This document shows positions 1 through 7,823 of a stretch of DNA of 16,183 nucleotides, in pieces (the first letter of the stretch is position 1; each line of letters opens with the position of its first letter). The stretch covers positions 1 through 16,183 of the forward strand of contig JAISQQ010000249.1 in NCBI GenBank assembly GCA_031274075.1, written 5' to 3'. A program made the translations under genes and the position numbers. The notes below the pieces were generated by a model that saw nothing but the letters and a program-made list of their open reading frames with translations, was not told where the DNA came from and made no database searches. The DNA comes from Accumulibacter sp. (lineage in GTDB: Bacteria > Pseudomonadota > Gammaproteobacteria > Burkholderiales > Rhodocyclaceae).

Positions 1-249
1 TTCGGCATCCTCGGCTATCTCTTCAAGAAACTCGGCTATCCCATCGCTCCGATGGTCCTGGCGATGGTCCTGGGCGACAAGGCGGAGGACGCTTTCCGGC
101 AGTCGATGATCATGTCCAAAGGCTCGCTGGCCATTTTCTGGAACAATTCCTCGCTCGTCGCCTGGATCATGGCCCTGGCCATGCTGCTGCTCTTCTGGCC
201 GCTGATCAGCTTGGTCGTGAAACGCTTGCGGGCGCGAAGCGCCCGGTAA
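1..249 (+). CDS. Tripartite tricarboxylate transporter permease, TctA family (C-terminal end only)
   Basis: The reading frame is open from the first base and ends at TAA 247-249, so only the last 82 residues are present; a full TctA protein has roughly 500. The fragment begins with FGILGYLFKKLGYP, followed by PMVLAMVLGDKAEDAFRQSM and a hydrophobic stretch near the end, a pattern characteristic of the TctA C-terminus. TctA is the large membrane subunit of the tripartite tricarboxylate transporters, which work with a small membrane protein (TctB) and a periplasmic binding protein (TctC) to import citrate or related carboxylates. The substrate cannot be read from this part. The last seven residues (LRARSAR) and the stop codon lie in a dispersed repeat that recurs at 8802-8829, so the original C-terminus may have been replaced. 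The gene converges on frdABCD. Confidence 0.85.
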   Translation, partial: FGILGYLFKKLGYPIAPMVLAMVLGDKAEDAFRQSMIMSKGSLAIFWNNSSLVAWIMALAMLLLFWPLISLVVKRLRARSAR

Positions 250-289
250 CTGATCTGATACCTGACACCTGACATCTGATACCTGATAG
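226..289 (+). repeat. Dispersed hairpin-plus-heptamer element, copy 1
   Basis: A 7-bp perfect stem with a GAA loop (229-235 and 239-245, core GGGCGC-GAA-GCGCCC) is followed by CTGAT and then five tandem 7-bp units of consensus CTGAYAC (255-289). The 28 bp at 226-253 are identical, in reverse complement, to 8802-8829. The hairpin lies inside the end of tctA and supplies its stop codon. Copies 2 and 3 are at 7824-7919 and 8766-8877. Confidence 0.85.
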
Positions 290-297
290 GCGACCAC

Positions 298-333
298 GGT
301 GAAGGCCTTGATTTGTTTTGAATGGCCTTCACC
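298..333. terminator. Stem-loop between convergent tctA and frdD, possible bidirectional terminator
   Basis: A perfect 10-bp inverted repeat (GGTGAAGGCC at 298-307, GGCCTTCACC at 324-333) encloses a 16-base AT-rich loop. It lies between the converging ends of tctA (249) and frdD (387), where a shared terminator would be expected. Neither strand shows a clear U-tract after the stem, so an intrinsic terminator is only a guess. Confidence 0.35.
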
Positions 334-386
334 ATCGATGCTTGCCGCCTTTACCTACCCCCCAACCCAACTACAAAACACTACGC

Positions 387-752
387 TCAGAAACCAAGCC
401 CGAGCAGGGCCACGCCGGCGACCAGGCTGACGACGGCCGCCAGGCCGTAGGTCAGCAGCTTGGAAACGATGCCGGGATGGATGCCGACTTCGTGCAGCGA
501 ATGGTGGATGCGGTGTCCGGCGTGCCAGATGAAGAGAAAGATTACCGCGAAGATGAAGCCTTTGCCGATGAAGTTCTGCGCAAACGCCAGCATGTTCGCG
601 TAGCTCATCGTGCCGGCGGGAAGCAGCAGGCCGAGCGGAACGGCGATGCCGGTGATGAACACCAGCATCGGCCCGAACAGCGCGGCCATCATGCCGCCGG
701 CGCCGAACAATCCCCAGAAAATGGGGGCGTTGGAACGTTTACGAGTTTTCAT
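387..752 (-). CDS. frdD: Fumarate reductase membrane anchor subunit D
   Basis: A 121-residue hydrophobic protein with three predicted membrane segments, close in length to E. coli FrdD (119). It shares the family pattern FWGLFGAGGM near the N-terminus, then LSYxxxLAFAQxFIG (here MSYANMLAFAQNFIG) and HRIHHSLHE. With FrdC it anchors the FrdAB catalytic dimer to the inner face of the cytoplasmic membrane and helps form the quinol sites; E. coli-type FrdCD carries no heme. The ATG at 752-750 overlaps the frdC stop codon (ATGA), so translation is probably coupled. It is the last gene of the operon. Confidence 0.95.
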   Translation of the reverse strand: MKTRKRSNAPIFWGLFGAGGMMAALFGPMLVFITGIAVPLGLLLPAGTMSYANMLAFAQNFIGKGFIFAVIFLFIWHAGHRIHHSLHEVGIHPGIVSKLLTYGLAAVVSLVAGVALLGLGF

Positions 753-1147
753 GCGGCAATCCCCCAGACAATGACCAGCAGCGCGAGCGCCGCGACGACG
801 CCCGCCGTCCAGCCGGCGCGGACGATGGCGCAGGGTTCCACTTTCTTGCCCTGGAGCACGAGGGGCGGCGTGGTCAGCGGGAAGAGCTTGAACCAGGTGA
901 AGGCGTGGTAGGCGATCGCCGCCAGCAGCACCAGGTGGAAGATGATCGACAGCGGACTCTGCATGGCCTCCAGCCAGCCGTTCCAGGCCGCTTCGCCCTG
1001 GCCCAGGCGAACCACGCCGACGGTCAGGACGAGGGTGTAGGCGATGACGAACAGGGCCGTGCCCTCATGAACCATGTACTCGACGTAGTACGGGTTTTTC
1101 TTCCACCATCCGTCCATCGAACGGACATAGGGACGTCGTTTGCTCAC
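749..1147 (-). CDS. frdC: Fumarate reductase membrane anchor subunit C
   Basis: A 132-residue membrane protein, matching the usual FrdC length of about 131, with three hydrophobic segments. The N-terminus SKRRPYVRSMDGWWKKNPYY closely follows E. coli FrdC, and the conserved glutamate of the REGT motif, implicated in menaquinol binding, is present as E28 in HEGT. I chose the GTG at 1147-1145 because no ATG precedes the conserved N-terminus, a strong AGGAGG ribosome binding site lies just upstream within frdB, and GTG overlaps the frdB stop as GTGA. A longer upstream reading frame exists but its extra residues are frdB sequence read in another frame. The 3' end overlaps frdD by four bases. Confidence 0.94.
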   Translation of the reverse strand: MSKRRPYVRSMDGWWKKNPYYVEYMVHEGTALFVIAYTLVLTVGVVRLGQGEAAWNGWLEAMQSPLSIIFHLVLLAAIAYHAFTWFKLFPLTTPPLVLQGKKVEPCAIVRAGWTAGVVAALALLVIVWGIAA

Positions 1148-1896
1148 TTGGCACCTCCTTTCGGCGACAGGAAACGCAGGAAATAATCCATCCCCGCGTT
1201 GATCTTGTTGATGTTGACCGCATTGCCCGGATCGACTTTCTTCGGACAGACTTCGGAGCAATAGCCGACGGCGCTGCAGTTATAGACGCCATCCTCGGAG
1301 GCGGCGAGTTCCATCCGCTGCGCCTTGCCGCCGTCGCGCGAGTCCATGTTGTAGCGATGCAGCAGGGCCATCGCGCCCGGCCCGATGAAGTCGGGGCTGA
1401 GCGCGGTATGCGGGCAGGCCGCGTAGCACAGCACGCAGTTGATGCAGGAAGTGTACTGGATGTACTCGGCGAACTGCGCCGGCGTCTGGATGTACTCGCC
1501 TTCCTCGACGGTGCGCGGCTCCTTCGGGATGATGTACGGCTGGATCGCTTCCAGTTTCTCGATGAAGCCCGAGAGATCGACGACCAGGTCCTTTTCGATC
1601 GGGAAATGGGCCAACGCCTCGACGCTGATGCGCTGCGGGTAGTAATCGCGGATGAAGGTCTCGCAGGAGAGTTTCGGAATGCCGTTGATCATCATGCCGC
1701 AACTGCCGCAGATGGCCATGCGGCAGGACCAGCGGAAGGTCAGCGAGCCGTCGAAGTTGTCCTTGATGTACTGCACTCCCTGAAGCACCGACATGTCGTC
1801 GGTGAAGGGCACCTTGTAAACCTCCGAGTGCGGTGCCTGATCCGATTCCGGAAGGTAGCGCAGAACCTCGATTTCAATGATTTTTTGCTCAGACAT
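1144..1896 (-). CDS. frdB: Fumarate reductase iron-sulfur subunit B
   Basis: A 250-residue protein (E. coli FrdB has 244) that carries electrons from the quinol site to the flavin in FrdA through three clusters. The [2Fe-2S] ligands are C58, C63, C66 and C78 in SCRMAICGSCG...SC. The [4Fe-4S] and [3Fe-4S] ligands are supplied by CINCVLCYAACP (C151, C154, C157, C161) and CSAVGYCSEVCP (C207, C213, C217). The SYC-type region and the wording IKDN...RWSCRMAICGSCGMM and FPIEKDLVVD favour FrdB over SdhB. The ATG at 1896 lies eight bases inside the end of frdA, so the two are probably translationally coupled. No cluster ligand is missing. Confidence 0.96.
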   Translation of the reverse strand: MSEQKIIEIEVLRYLPESDQAPHSEVYKVPFTDDMSVLQGVQYIKDNFDGSLTFRWSCRMAICGSCGMMINGIPKLSCETFIRDYYPQRISVEALAHFPIEKDLVVDLSGFIEKLEAIQPYIIPKEPRTVEEGEYIQTPAQFAEYIQYTSCINCVLCYAACPHTALSPDFIGPGAMALLHRYNMDSRDGGKAQRMELAASEDGVYNCSAVGYCSEVCPKKVDPGNAVNINKINAGMDYFLRFLSPKGGAK

Positions 1897-3682
1897 GGGA
1901 TGCGTTCCTTTCCTGGTCTGCCTTCTCTCCGGCGGCGCCGTAGGCGCGGGCGGCCGGCGGGGACTTGGTGATCTTCACGTCGCCGTAGCCGATGCGCGGC
2001 GCGCTGCCCGGCACGTAGTAGGCTTCCGAATGCTTCAGGTAGTTGACGTCGTCGCGCTCGGTGTAGGCGCCGTCCAGGCGCTGGTGCGCGCCGCGCGATT
2101 CCTTGCGGCTGATCGCCGAATGCGCCATCGACTGCGCCACGTCGAGCTGGTAGTCGAGCTCGATGGCGTACAGCCAGTCGGTATTCCACACGCTGGTCTT
2201 GTCGTCGAGGTTGATGTTCTTGAAGCGTTCGCGCAGCTCGCCCAGCTTGTCGCAGGTCTTCTGCATCGTTTCTTCGAGGCGGTAGATGCCGCAGCCGTCC
2301 TCCATGCTCTTGACCATCTCCTTGCGCAGGGTCGACATGCGCTCGGTGCCGCCGGTCTTGGTCTTCAGCGCCAGCACGCGCTGCTCGGCCTCCTGCGCCT
2401 GCTTGAGCAGGCTGGGCGAATTGCCCGGCGGCAGCGACTGGGCTTTTTTGGCGGCTTCGTCGCCCGCCAGCTTGCCGAACACCACCAGCTCGGTCAGCGA
2501 GTTCGAGCCCAAGCGATTGGCGCCGTGGATACCGACGCTGGCGCATTCGCCGATGGCGTAGAGGCCGGACAGCGAGGTCTCGCACTTGCCGTCGACCTTG
2601 ACGCCGCCCATCGTGTAATGGATGCCCGGACGCACCGGGATCGGCTCCTTGGCCGGGTCGATGCCCATGAAGGTCTCGGCCATCTCGTAGATCAGCGGCA
2701 GGCGCTCGCGCAGGTAGGCTTCGCCGAGGTGGCGCAGGTCGAGGTGCACCACCGAGCCGAACACCGGATGCTCGATGGTGCGGCCCTTCTGCTGCTCGTG
2801 CCAGAACGCCTGGCTCAGGCGGTCGCGCGGACCGAGTTCCATGTACTTGTTCTTCGGCTTGTCCTGCAAGGGGCCGAGACCGTAGTCCTGCAGGAAACGG
2901 TAGCCGTCCTTGTTGACCAGGTAGCCGCCTTCGCCGCGGCAGGCTTCCGTAAACAGCAGGCCGGTGATCGGCATGCAGGTCGGGTGGTATTGCATGAATT
3001 CCATGTCGCGCAAGGCCACGCCGTGACGGAAGGCCAGCGCCATGCCGTCGCCGGTGACGATGCCGCCCAGGGTGCTTTCGCGGAACACGCGGCCGGCGCC
3101 GCCGGTGGCCAGGATCACCGTCTTGCCTTCGATCATGGTGAATTCGCCGGTACCCATCTCGATGGCGACGACGCCCTGGCAGCGCCCGTCCTCTTCCAGC
3201 AGGTCGATGCAGAAGTACTCGTCGAAACGCTTGATCGACGGATACTTGATCGAGGTCTGGAACAGGGTGTGCAGGATGTGGAAGCCGGACTTGTCGGCGG
3301 CGAACCAAGTACGCATGATCTTCATGCCGCCGAAGGGCCGCACGTTGACGTGGCCGTCGGCGGTGCGGGTCCACGGGCAGCCCCAATGTTCGAGACGGGT
3401 CAGTTCGATCGGCGCCTGCTCGACGAAGTACTCGACGACGTCCTGCTCGCACAGCCAGTCGCCTCCCCCGACGGTGTCATGAAAATGGTAATCGAGGCTG
3501 TCGTCCTCGCGCTTGACCCCCGCCGCGCCCCCCTCCGCAGCCACGGTATGGCTGCGCATCGGATAGACCTTCGAGACCAGCGCGATCTTCAGCGACGGAT
3601 CGGATTCGGCGACTGCGATGGCTGCGCGCAGACCGGCTCCGCCCCCTCCCACGATAACTACATCTGCTTTATAGATTTCCAC
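1889..3682 (-). CDS. frdA: Fumarate reductase flavoprotein subunit A
   Basis: The 597-residue catalytic subunit (E. coli FrdA has 602), which reduces fumarate to succinate at the cytoplasmic face. The dinucleotide-binding loop VIVGGGGAGLRAA is at residues 9-21, and H45 in MRSHTVAAEGG is the covalent FAD site. Later family motifs include YHPT, the TEACRGEGG arginine segment, HYTMGG and GANRLGSNSL. I chose the GTG at 3682-3680 because AAAGGA lies six bases upstream and the protein then aligns with E. coli FrdA from its first residue. An ATG at 3730 would add 16 residues and has a GGAG only three bases away, so it is less likely. This is the first gene of frdABCD. Some bacteria use this enzyme type in both directions, so the in vivo direction is inference. 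Confidence 0.96.
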   Translation of the reverse strand: MEIYKADVVIVGGGGAGLRAAIAVAESDPSLKIALVSKVYPMRSHTVAAEGGAAGVKREDDSLDYHFHDTVGGGDWLCEQDVVEYFVEQAPIELTRLEHWGCPWTRTADGHVNVRPFGGMKIMRTWFAADKSGFHILHTLFQTSIKYPSIKRFDEYFCIDLLEEDGRCQGVVAIEMGTGEFTMIEGKTVILATGGAGRVFRESTLGGIVTGDGMALAFRHGVALRDMEFMQYHPTCMPITGLLFTEACRGEGGYLVNKDGYRFLQDYGLGPLQDKPKNKYMELGPRDRLSQAFWHEQQKGRTIEHPVFGSVVHLDLRHLGEAYLRERLPLIYEMAETFMGIDPAKEPIPVRPGIHYTMGGVKVDGKCETSLSGLYAIGECASVGIHGANRLGSNSLTELVVFGKLAGDEAAKKAQSLPPGNSPSLLKQAQEAEQRVLALKTKTGGTERMSTLRKEMVKSMEDGCGIYRLEETMQKTCDKLGELRERFKNINLDDKTSVWNTDWLYAIELDYQLDVAQSMAHSAISRKESRGAHQRLDGAYTERDDVNYLKHSEAYYVPGSAPRIGYGDVKITKSPPAARAYGAAGEKADQERNASHV

Positions 3683-3781
3683 GCCCAATCCTTTCTCGCT
3701 CAACGCGAATTTTGCCGCGGCCAGCGCCATCGACTCCACCAGAATACGCGCCCGCAGTGTCTTATGCCTGAAACGGGTTGA

Positions 3782-3810
3782 ATTATGGCGTCTTTTCCTT
3801 AAAGCGGCAA
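3782..3810 (-). promoter_or_regulatory. Candidate sigma70 promoter of frdABCD
   Basis: On the minus strand, TTGCCG (3810-3805, 4 of 6 matches to the -35 consensus) and CATAAT (3787-3782, 5 of 6 to the -10) are separated by exactly 17 bases. Transcription would start near 3775, about 90 bases before the frdA GTG. The promoter overlaps the last codons and stop of the upstream tatD-family gene. I see no clear FNR site (TTGAT-N4-ATCAA) next to it. Confidence 0.45.
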
Positions 3811-4643
3811 GCTTGCAGGCATTTGCCCGATCGATGACGATCGTCCGTGCCTTGCTGGCCGCCGATGGCCGGCAGGCGCAGCGTGGAAACGGCGTTGCCG
3901 GTCGTCGAGGCTTCCACCTCCGCGCGCCCGGCCCCGCGCAATTCGGCGAGCACGCCGGCGATGCGCGCCAGTTCGGCGGGCGTGTTGCGTCCGCCCGCGA
4001 GCCACGCCGGCGGGATGTCCGGCGCGTCGGTTTCCAGCACGATGGCTTCGTCCGGCAACGAAGCAGCCAGCCGGCGGATGCGCGCGGCGCGCGGAAAGCT
4101 CATCGCGCCGCCGAAGCCGAGCCGGAAACCGAGGCGCAGGAAGGCGTCGGCTTGCTGGCGGCTGCCGTTGAAGGCGTGGGCGACGCCGCCGCGCGCGCCG
4201 ATCCGGCGCAGATGCTGGAGAACGGCTTCGACCGCGCGGCGCGCGTGCAGCAGGACCGGAAGATCGAAGTCGCGGGCGATTTTCAGTTGTTCGACGAAAA
4301 ATCGTTCCTGCCGCGCCGCATCGCAGCCCGGAACGAAAAAATCCAGGCCGATCTCGCCGACCGCCACCGGCGGATGCGCTCCGCCCATTTCCCTGTCCAG
4401 GCAGGCCCGCAGCGCGTCGAACGCCGTCTCGCCGGCCCGATCGACGTAGAGGGGATGCGTGCCGTAGGCCGGATGACAACCGGCGTGGCGCTCGCAACAC
4501 GCGCGCACGGCGGCGAAATTCTCCGGCGCAACCGACGGCACGATCATCGCCGCGACCCCGGCCGCCGCCGCGGCCCGCGCCACAGCGTCGCGATCCGCGG
4601 CAAACTCCGCCGCGTCGAGGTGGCAATGCGTGTCGATCAGCAT
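3783..4643 (-). CDS. TatD-family metal-dependent hydrolase, YjjV-like
   Basis: A 286-residue TIM-barrel hydrolase of the TatD DNase family. The metal-binding and catalytic residues are present: H6 and H8 in DTHCHLD, E97 in GEIGLDFF, H133 in LLHARR, H156 in AHAFNGS and D206 in ETDAPDIP. The wording IVPSVAPENFAAV, GEIGLDFF and FPRAARIR is closer to E. coli YjjV than to TatD itself; the physiological substrate of YjjV-type proteins is poorly defined. I chose the ATG giving MLIDTHCHLD because family members start a few residues before DTHCH; a GTG at 4670 preceded by GGGGAG is an alternative. YjjV has about 259 residues, and here roughly 28 extra residues follow the expected end near STLRLP, with no family resemblance. 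It lies 73 bases after spoT, perhaps in the same transcript. Confidence 0.9.
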   Translation of the reverse strand: MLIDTHCHLDAAEFAADRDAVARAAAAAGVAAMIVPSVAPENFAAVRACCERHAGCHPAYGTHPLYVDRAGETAFDALRACLDREMGGAHPPVAVGEIGLDFFVPGCDAARQERFFVEQLKIARDFDLPVLLHARRAVEAVLQHLRRIGARGGVAHAFNGSRQQADAFLRLGFRLGFGGAMSFPRAARIRRLAASLPDEAIVLETDAPDIPPAWLAGGRNTPAELARIAGVLAELRGAGRAEVEASTTGNAVSTLRLPAIGGQQGTDDRHRSGKCLQACRFKEKTP

Positions 4644-4716
4644 CGCCGTCGATAGCCGCGCGGCAAACACCGGCTCCCCGCGGACCGCCGCGGCGCCTCC
4701 CAGGGAATCGCCGCTT

Positions 4717-6918
4717 TCAGGACGGCTCCTGTTCGCGCGTGATGCGCACCACGTCCGGGACGCGCCGCAGACTGCGCATCAGCGACGCCAGATGCGAGCG
4801 CCCCAGGACCAGGACCTGGAAATGGACGTCGGTAAACAGGCCCGGCTTTTTCCGGTCCATGGTCACCTGGTCGATCTTCACGCCCGATTCGGCGATGCCG
4901 ATGGCGACGCGCCCGACCATGCCGATGACGTTCTTGGCCGTCACCTTGATGCGTACCTCGAAAAACTGGCCGGGGTCGGGTTCCCATTCGACGCGAACCC
5001 AGTTCTGCGGCTCGGTGCTGCGCGACTTGCGCACCGCCCGGCAGGCGTGGGTATGGATGCGCAGCCCCTGGTCCTTGCGCAGCAGCCCGATGATCGGATC
5101 GCCGGGAATCGGCTGGCAGCACGAAGCCAGCTGGATCGCCACGCCCTCGGTGCCGCGGATGAGCAGCGGCGCCGTCGCCCGGGCCGGATGCTGGGGCATG
5201 TCGTGGTGCTCGGCGAGACGGTGCGCCACGACCGCGGCGATGCTGCGCCCCATGCCCACGTCCGAGTAGACGTCCAGCCGGGTTTTCCCGCCCGATTCGT
5301 GAATGATGCGCTCCCAGACCGTCGCCGGCACTTCCGCCGGCGTCACGCCGAGCGCCTGCAATTCCTGGTCCAGCATCCTCTCGCCCAGCGAACTCGCGCT
5401 GTCCTGCTGGATGCCGCGCAGGAACTGGCGAATCCGGCTGCGCGCGCGGCTGGTCTTGACGTAGCCGAGCCAGGCGGGATTCGGGTTGGCGTAGGGGGCG
5501 GTGATGATCTCGACCTGGTTGCCGTTGGCCAGTTCGGCGGACAGCGGAATCAGCTCGTGGTCGATGCGCGCGGCGATGCAGCGATGGCCGATGTCGGTGT
5601 GTACCGCGTAGGCGAAGTCGATGACCGTCGCCCCGCGCGGCAAGGCCAGGATCTTGCCCTTGGGCGTAAACACGTAGACTTCGTCGGGAAACAGGTCGAC
5701 CTTCACGTGCTCCAGGAACTCGGACGGATCGCCGGTCGCGCTTTGCAGTTCGAGCAGCGACTGCAGCCAGGTGTGCATCTTGTTCTGCAGGTCGGCGCCG
5801 CTTTCCTCGCTGTCCTTGTAGCGCCAGTGCGAGGCGATGCCTTCCTCGGCCAGATGGTGCATCGCCTGCGTCCTGATCTGGATCTCGATCGGCGTGCCGT
5901 AGGGGCCGATCAGCGTGGTGTGCAGCGACTGGTAGCCATTGACCTTGGGAATGGCGATGTAGTCCTTGAACTTCCCCGGCACGGGCTTGAAGCGCGCGTG
6001 CAGGGCGCCGAGCGCGAGGTAGCAGGCGGCGATGTCCTTGACCACGACGCGAAAGCCGTAGATGTCGAGCACCTGCGAAAAACTCAGGTGCTTCTCGGCC
6101 ATCTTGCGGTAGATCGAATACAGGCTCTTTTCGCGGCCGAACACGCCGGCCTTGATATGCTCCTCGGCCAGCTTGCCGTGGATGCCTTCGAGTATCTTGC
6201 TCAGCAATTCGCGGCGATTGCCGCGCGCCGCGCTGACCGCCTTGGTCAGCACCCGGAAGCGCATCGGATAGATGTGCTCGAACGACAGATCCTGCAGTTG
6301 CCGGGAAATGTTGTTGAGCCCCAGGCGGTTGGCGATCGGCGCGTAGATCTCCAGCGTTTCGCGGGCGATCCGCCGGCGCTTGTCCGGGCGCATCGCCGCC
6401 ATCGTCTGCAGGTTGTGGCAACGGTCGGCCAGCTTGATCAGCACGATGCGCAGATCGCGCGCCATGACCATCAGCATCTTGCGGAAATTCTCGGCCTGCG
6501 CGTCCTGGTACGAGCGGGACTCGATCTTGTCCAGCTTCGACAATCCGTCGACCAGATCGGCCACCTCCTTGCCGAAGCGCTCGCTGATCCGCGCCTTGTC
6601 GACCTTGGTATCTTCCATGACGTCGTGCAGCAGCGCCGCGACCACGGCCTGCGCGTCCATGCGCCATTCCGCCAGGGCGCCGGCCACGGCGAGCGGATGC
6701 GTGACGTAGGGTTCGCCGGAAAGGCGCTTCTGCCCCCGGTGCGCCTCGTCGCTGAAGCGGTACGCGGCGCAGACGAGCTCGATGTCCTCGGGCTTGAGAT
6801 AGTTCAGCGAATCGATGAAGACGCGGTACGCCGGATCCTCATAGTCGTAGTTGACGACGGCTCTTTCCGGCGGACGGCCGGAATCGTCCAAATCGGCCAG
6901 GGCGCTGGAATTTGCCAT
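4717..6918 (-). CDS. spoT: Bifunctional (p)ppGpp synthetase/hydrolase, RelA/SpoT family
   Basis: A 733-residue stringent-response enzyme that makes and degrades (p)ppGpp in the cytoplasm. The N-terminal HD hydrolase domain is intact (H74 in YVTHP, H98-D99 in LLHDVMEDT, D165 in LADRCHN). The synthetase domain follows, with GREKSLYSIYRKM, DIYGFRVVV, the G-loop region YIAIPKVNGYQSLHT and EIQIRT (345-350). A TGS domain begins near VYVFTPKGK and an ACT domain covers about the last 80 residues. The charge motif before the G-loop reads KFKD (316-319), fitting the basic RxKD form of bifunctional enzymes rather than the acidic ExDD of RelA synthetases. The intact HD site also argues for SpoT/Rel. The ATG at 6918 lies 26 bases after rpoZ with only a weak ribosome binding site, as expected in an operon with gmk and rpoZ. 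Confidence 0.95.
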   Translation of the reverse strand: MANSSALADLDDSGRPPERAVVNYDYEDPAYRVFIDSLNYLKPEDIELVCAAYRFSDEAHRGQKRLSGEPYVTHPLAVAGALAEWRMDAQAVVAALLHDVMEDTKVDKARISERFGKEVADLVDGLSKLDKIESRSYQDAQAENFRKMLMVMARDLRIVLIKLADRCHNLQTMAAMRPDKRRRIARETLEIYAPIANRLGLNNISRQLQDLSFEHIYPMRFRVLTKAVSAARGNRRELLSKILEGIHGKLAEEHIKAGVFGREKSLYSIYRKMAEKHLSFSQVLDIYGFRVVVKDIAACYLALGALHARFKPVPGKFKDYIAIPKVNGYQSLHTTLIGPYGTPIEIQIRTQAMHHLAEEGIASHWRYKDSEESGADLQNKMHTWLQSLLELQSATGDPSEFLEHVKVDLFPDEVYVFTPKGKILALPRGATVIDFAYAVHTDIGHRCIAARIDHELIPLSAELANGNQVEIITAPYANPNPAWLGYVKTSRARSRIRQFLRGIQQDSASSLGERMLDQELQALGVTPAEVPATVWERIIHESGGKTRLDVYSDVGMGRSIAAVVAHRLAEHHDMPQHPARATAPLLIRGTEGVAIQLASCCQPIPGDPIIGLLRKDQGLRIHTHACRAVRKSRSTEPQNWVRVEWEPDPGQFFEVRIKVTAKNVIGMVGRVAIGIAESGVKIDQVTMDRKKPGLFTDVHFQVLVLGRSHLASLMRSLRRVPDVVRITREQEPS

Positions 6919-6944
6919 CGATCAACACGCGGCCTTCCCGGACG

Positions 6945-7151
6945 TCAGGCGTGGCCGCGATTGAGCACTTCCAGTCCGTACATGTCCTGCGCCAGTTCGC
7001 GCAGCGCGAGCACCGTCGGCTTGTCGCGATTGGTTTCCACCATCGGCGAAGCGCCGGCGGTGATCTGGCGGGCGCGATAGGTGGCCGCCAGGGTCATCTG
7101 GAAGCGGTTGGGGATGCATTGCAGACAATCGTCTACGGTGACTCGTGCCAT
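6945..7151 (-). CDS. rpoZ: DNA-directed RNA polymerase omega subunit
   Basis: A 68-residue protein starting [19 protein letters not shown], a typical omega N-terminus, with the conserved AATYRARQI and the TVLALRELA stretch near the end. Omega helps fold and assemble the beta' subunit and forms part of a ppGpp-binding site on RNA polymerase in proteobacteria, which gives functional sense to its place just before spoT. E. coli omega is 91 residues; shorter versions of this size are usual in betaproteobacteria. The ATG is 12 bases after the gmk stop codon, with GGAA about seven bases upstream. Confidence 0.95.
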   Translation of the reverse strand: MARVTVDDCLQCIPNRFQMTLAATYRARQITAGASPMVETNRDKPTVLALRELAQDMYGLEVLNRGHA

Positions 7152-7163
7152 GTTGGGTTCCGA

Positions 7164-7772
7164 TCAAAGCAGTGAGGCGAACAGCGAAGCGTATCGCTGC
7201 CGCTGGTTTGCGTGACGCAGCCGCGCGGCCCCCACGATCGTCTGGAGATCGGCGACCGCCTGCTGCAGGCCGTCGTTGATGATAACATAATCGAATTCCT
7301 CCGCATGCCGCATCTCGTCTCGCGCCGCGGCGATCCGGCGCGCGATCACCTCCGCCGAATCGGTTCCCCGCCCGGACAGGCGAGCCTCCAGCACCGCCAT
7401 CGAAGGCGGCATGACGAAAATGCCGGCGGCGCGCGGAAACGCCTTGCGCACCTGTCGCGCGCCCTGCCAATCGATCTCCAGCAGCACGTCGCGGTCCGAG
7501 GCCATTTCCGCCTCGATCCAGCGCTTCGAAGTACCGTAATAGTTTCCGTGAACTTCCGCCCACTCCAGGAACTCGTTCCGCCCGATCTTCTCCCGAAAAG
7601 CCGGAACGTCGATGAAGTGATACTCGCGGCCGTCCTCCTCTCCCGGACGAGGCGCTCGCGTCGTATGCGAGATCGACACCCCGATGCGGGGATCGCCTTC
7701 CAGCAGCAAACGCACCAGCGTCGTCTTGCCGGCGCCGGAAGGCGCCGACACGATAAACAGGTTCCCGCTCAT
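7164..7772 (-). CDS. gmk: Guanylate kinase
   Basis: A 202-residue enzyme (E. coli Gmk has 207) that phosphorylates GMP to GDP with ATP and so feeds GTP and ppGpp synthesis. The P-loop APSGAGKTT is at residues 10-18, followed by the GMP-binding SHTTRAPRPGE, GREYHFI and EWAEVHGNYYGT motifs, then VLLEIDWQGARQV and the lid region GRGTDSAEVIARRI. The ATG has GGAG nine bases upstream. It is the first gene of gmk-rpoZ-spoT. Many relatives have yicC upstream of gmk; here a repeat-filled gap and a NYN-domain gene lie there instead. Confidence 0.96.
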   Translation of the reverse strand: MSGNLFIVSAPSGAGKTTLVRLLLEGDPRIGVSISHTTRAPRPGEEDGREYHFIDVPAFREKIGRNEFLEWAEVHGNYYGTSKRWIEAEMASDRDVLLEIDWQGARQVRKAFPRAAGIFVMPPSMAVLEARLSGRGTDSAEVIARRIAAARDEMRHAEEFDYVIINDGLQQAVADLQTIVGAARLRHANQRQRYASLFASLL

Positions 7773-7823
7773 TGATCTGGCTCCATCTTGACCTCAGGAT
7801 GCCGTCGATTGTAACCGCTGGTG

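Noticed and set aside
749..3682. Succinate dehydrogenase (sdh) operon
   Set aside because: The gene order A-B-C-D, the FrdC and FrdD sequences and the FrdB wording match quinol:fumarate reductase; sdh operons in proteobacteria usually run C-D-A-B with heme-binding anchors.
1877..3781. A 634-codon plus-strand frame across frdA
   Set aside because: It has shadow-frame composition and no family features; frdA on the other strand is unambiguous.
3683..3782. FNR site upstream of frdA
   Set aside because: No sequence close to TTGAT-N4-ATCAA was found on either strand in this gap.
4630..7080. An 816-codon plus-strand frame across spoT
   Set aside because: It is an antisense shadow of spoT in GC-rich DNA with no domain resemblance.
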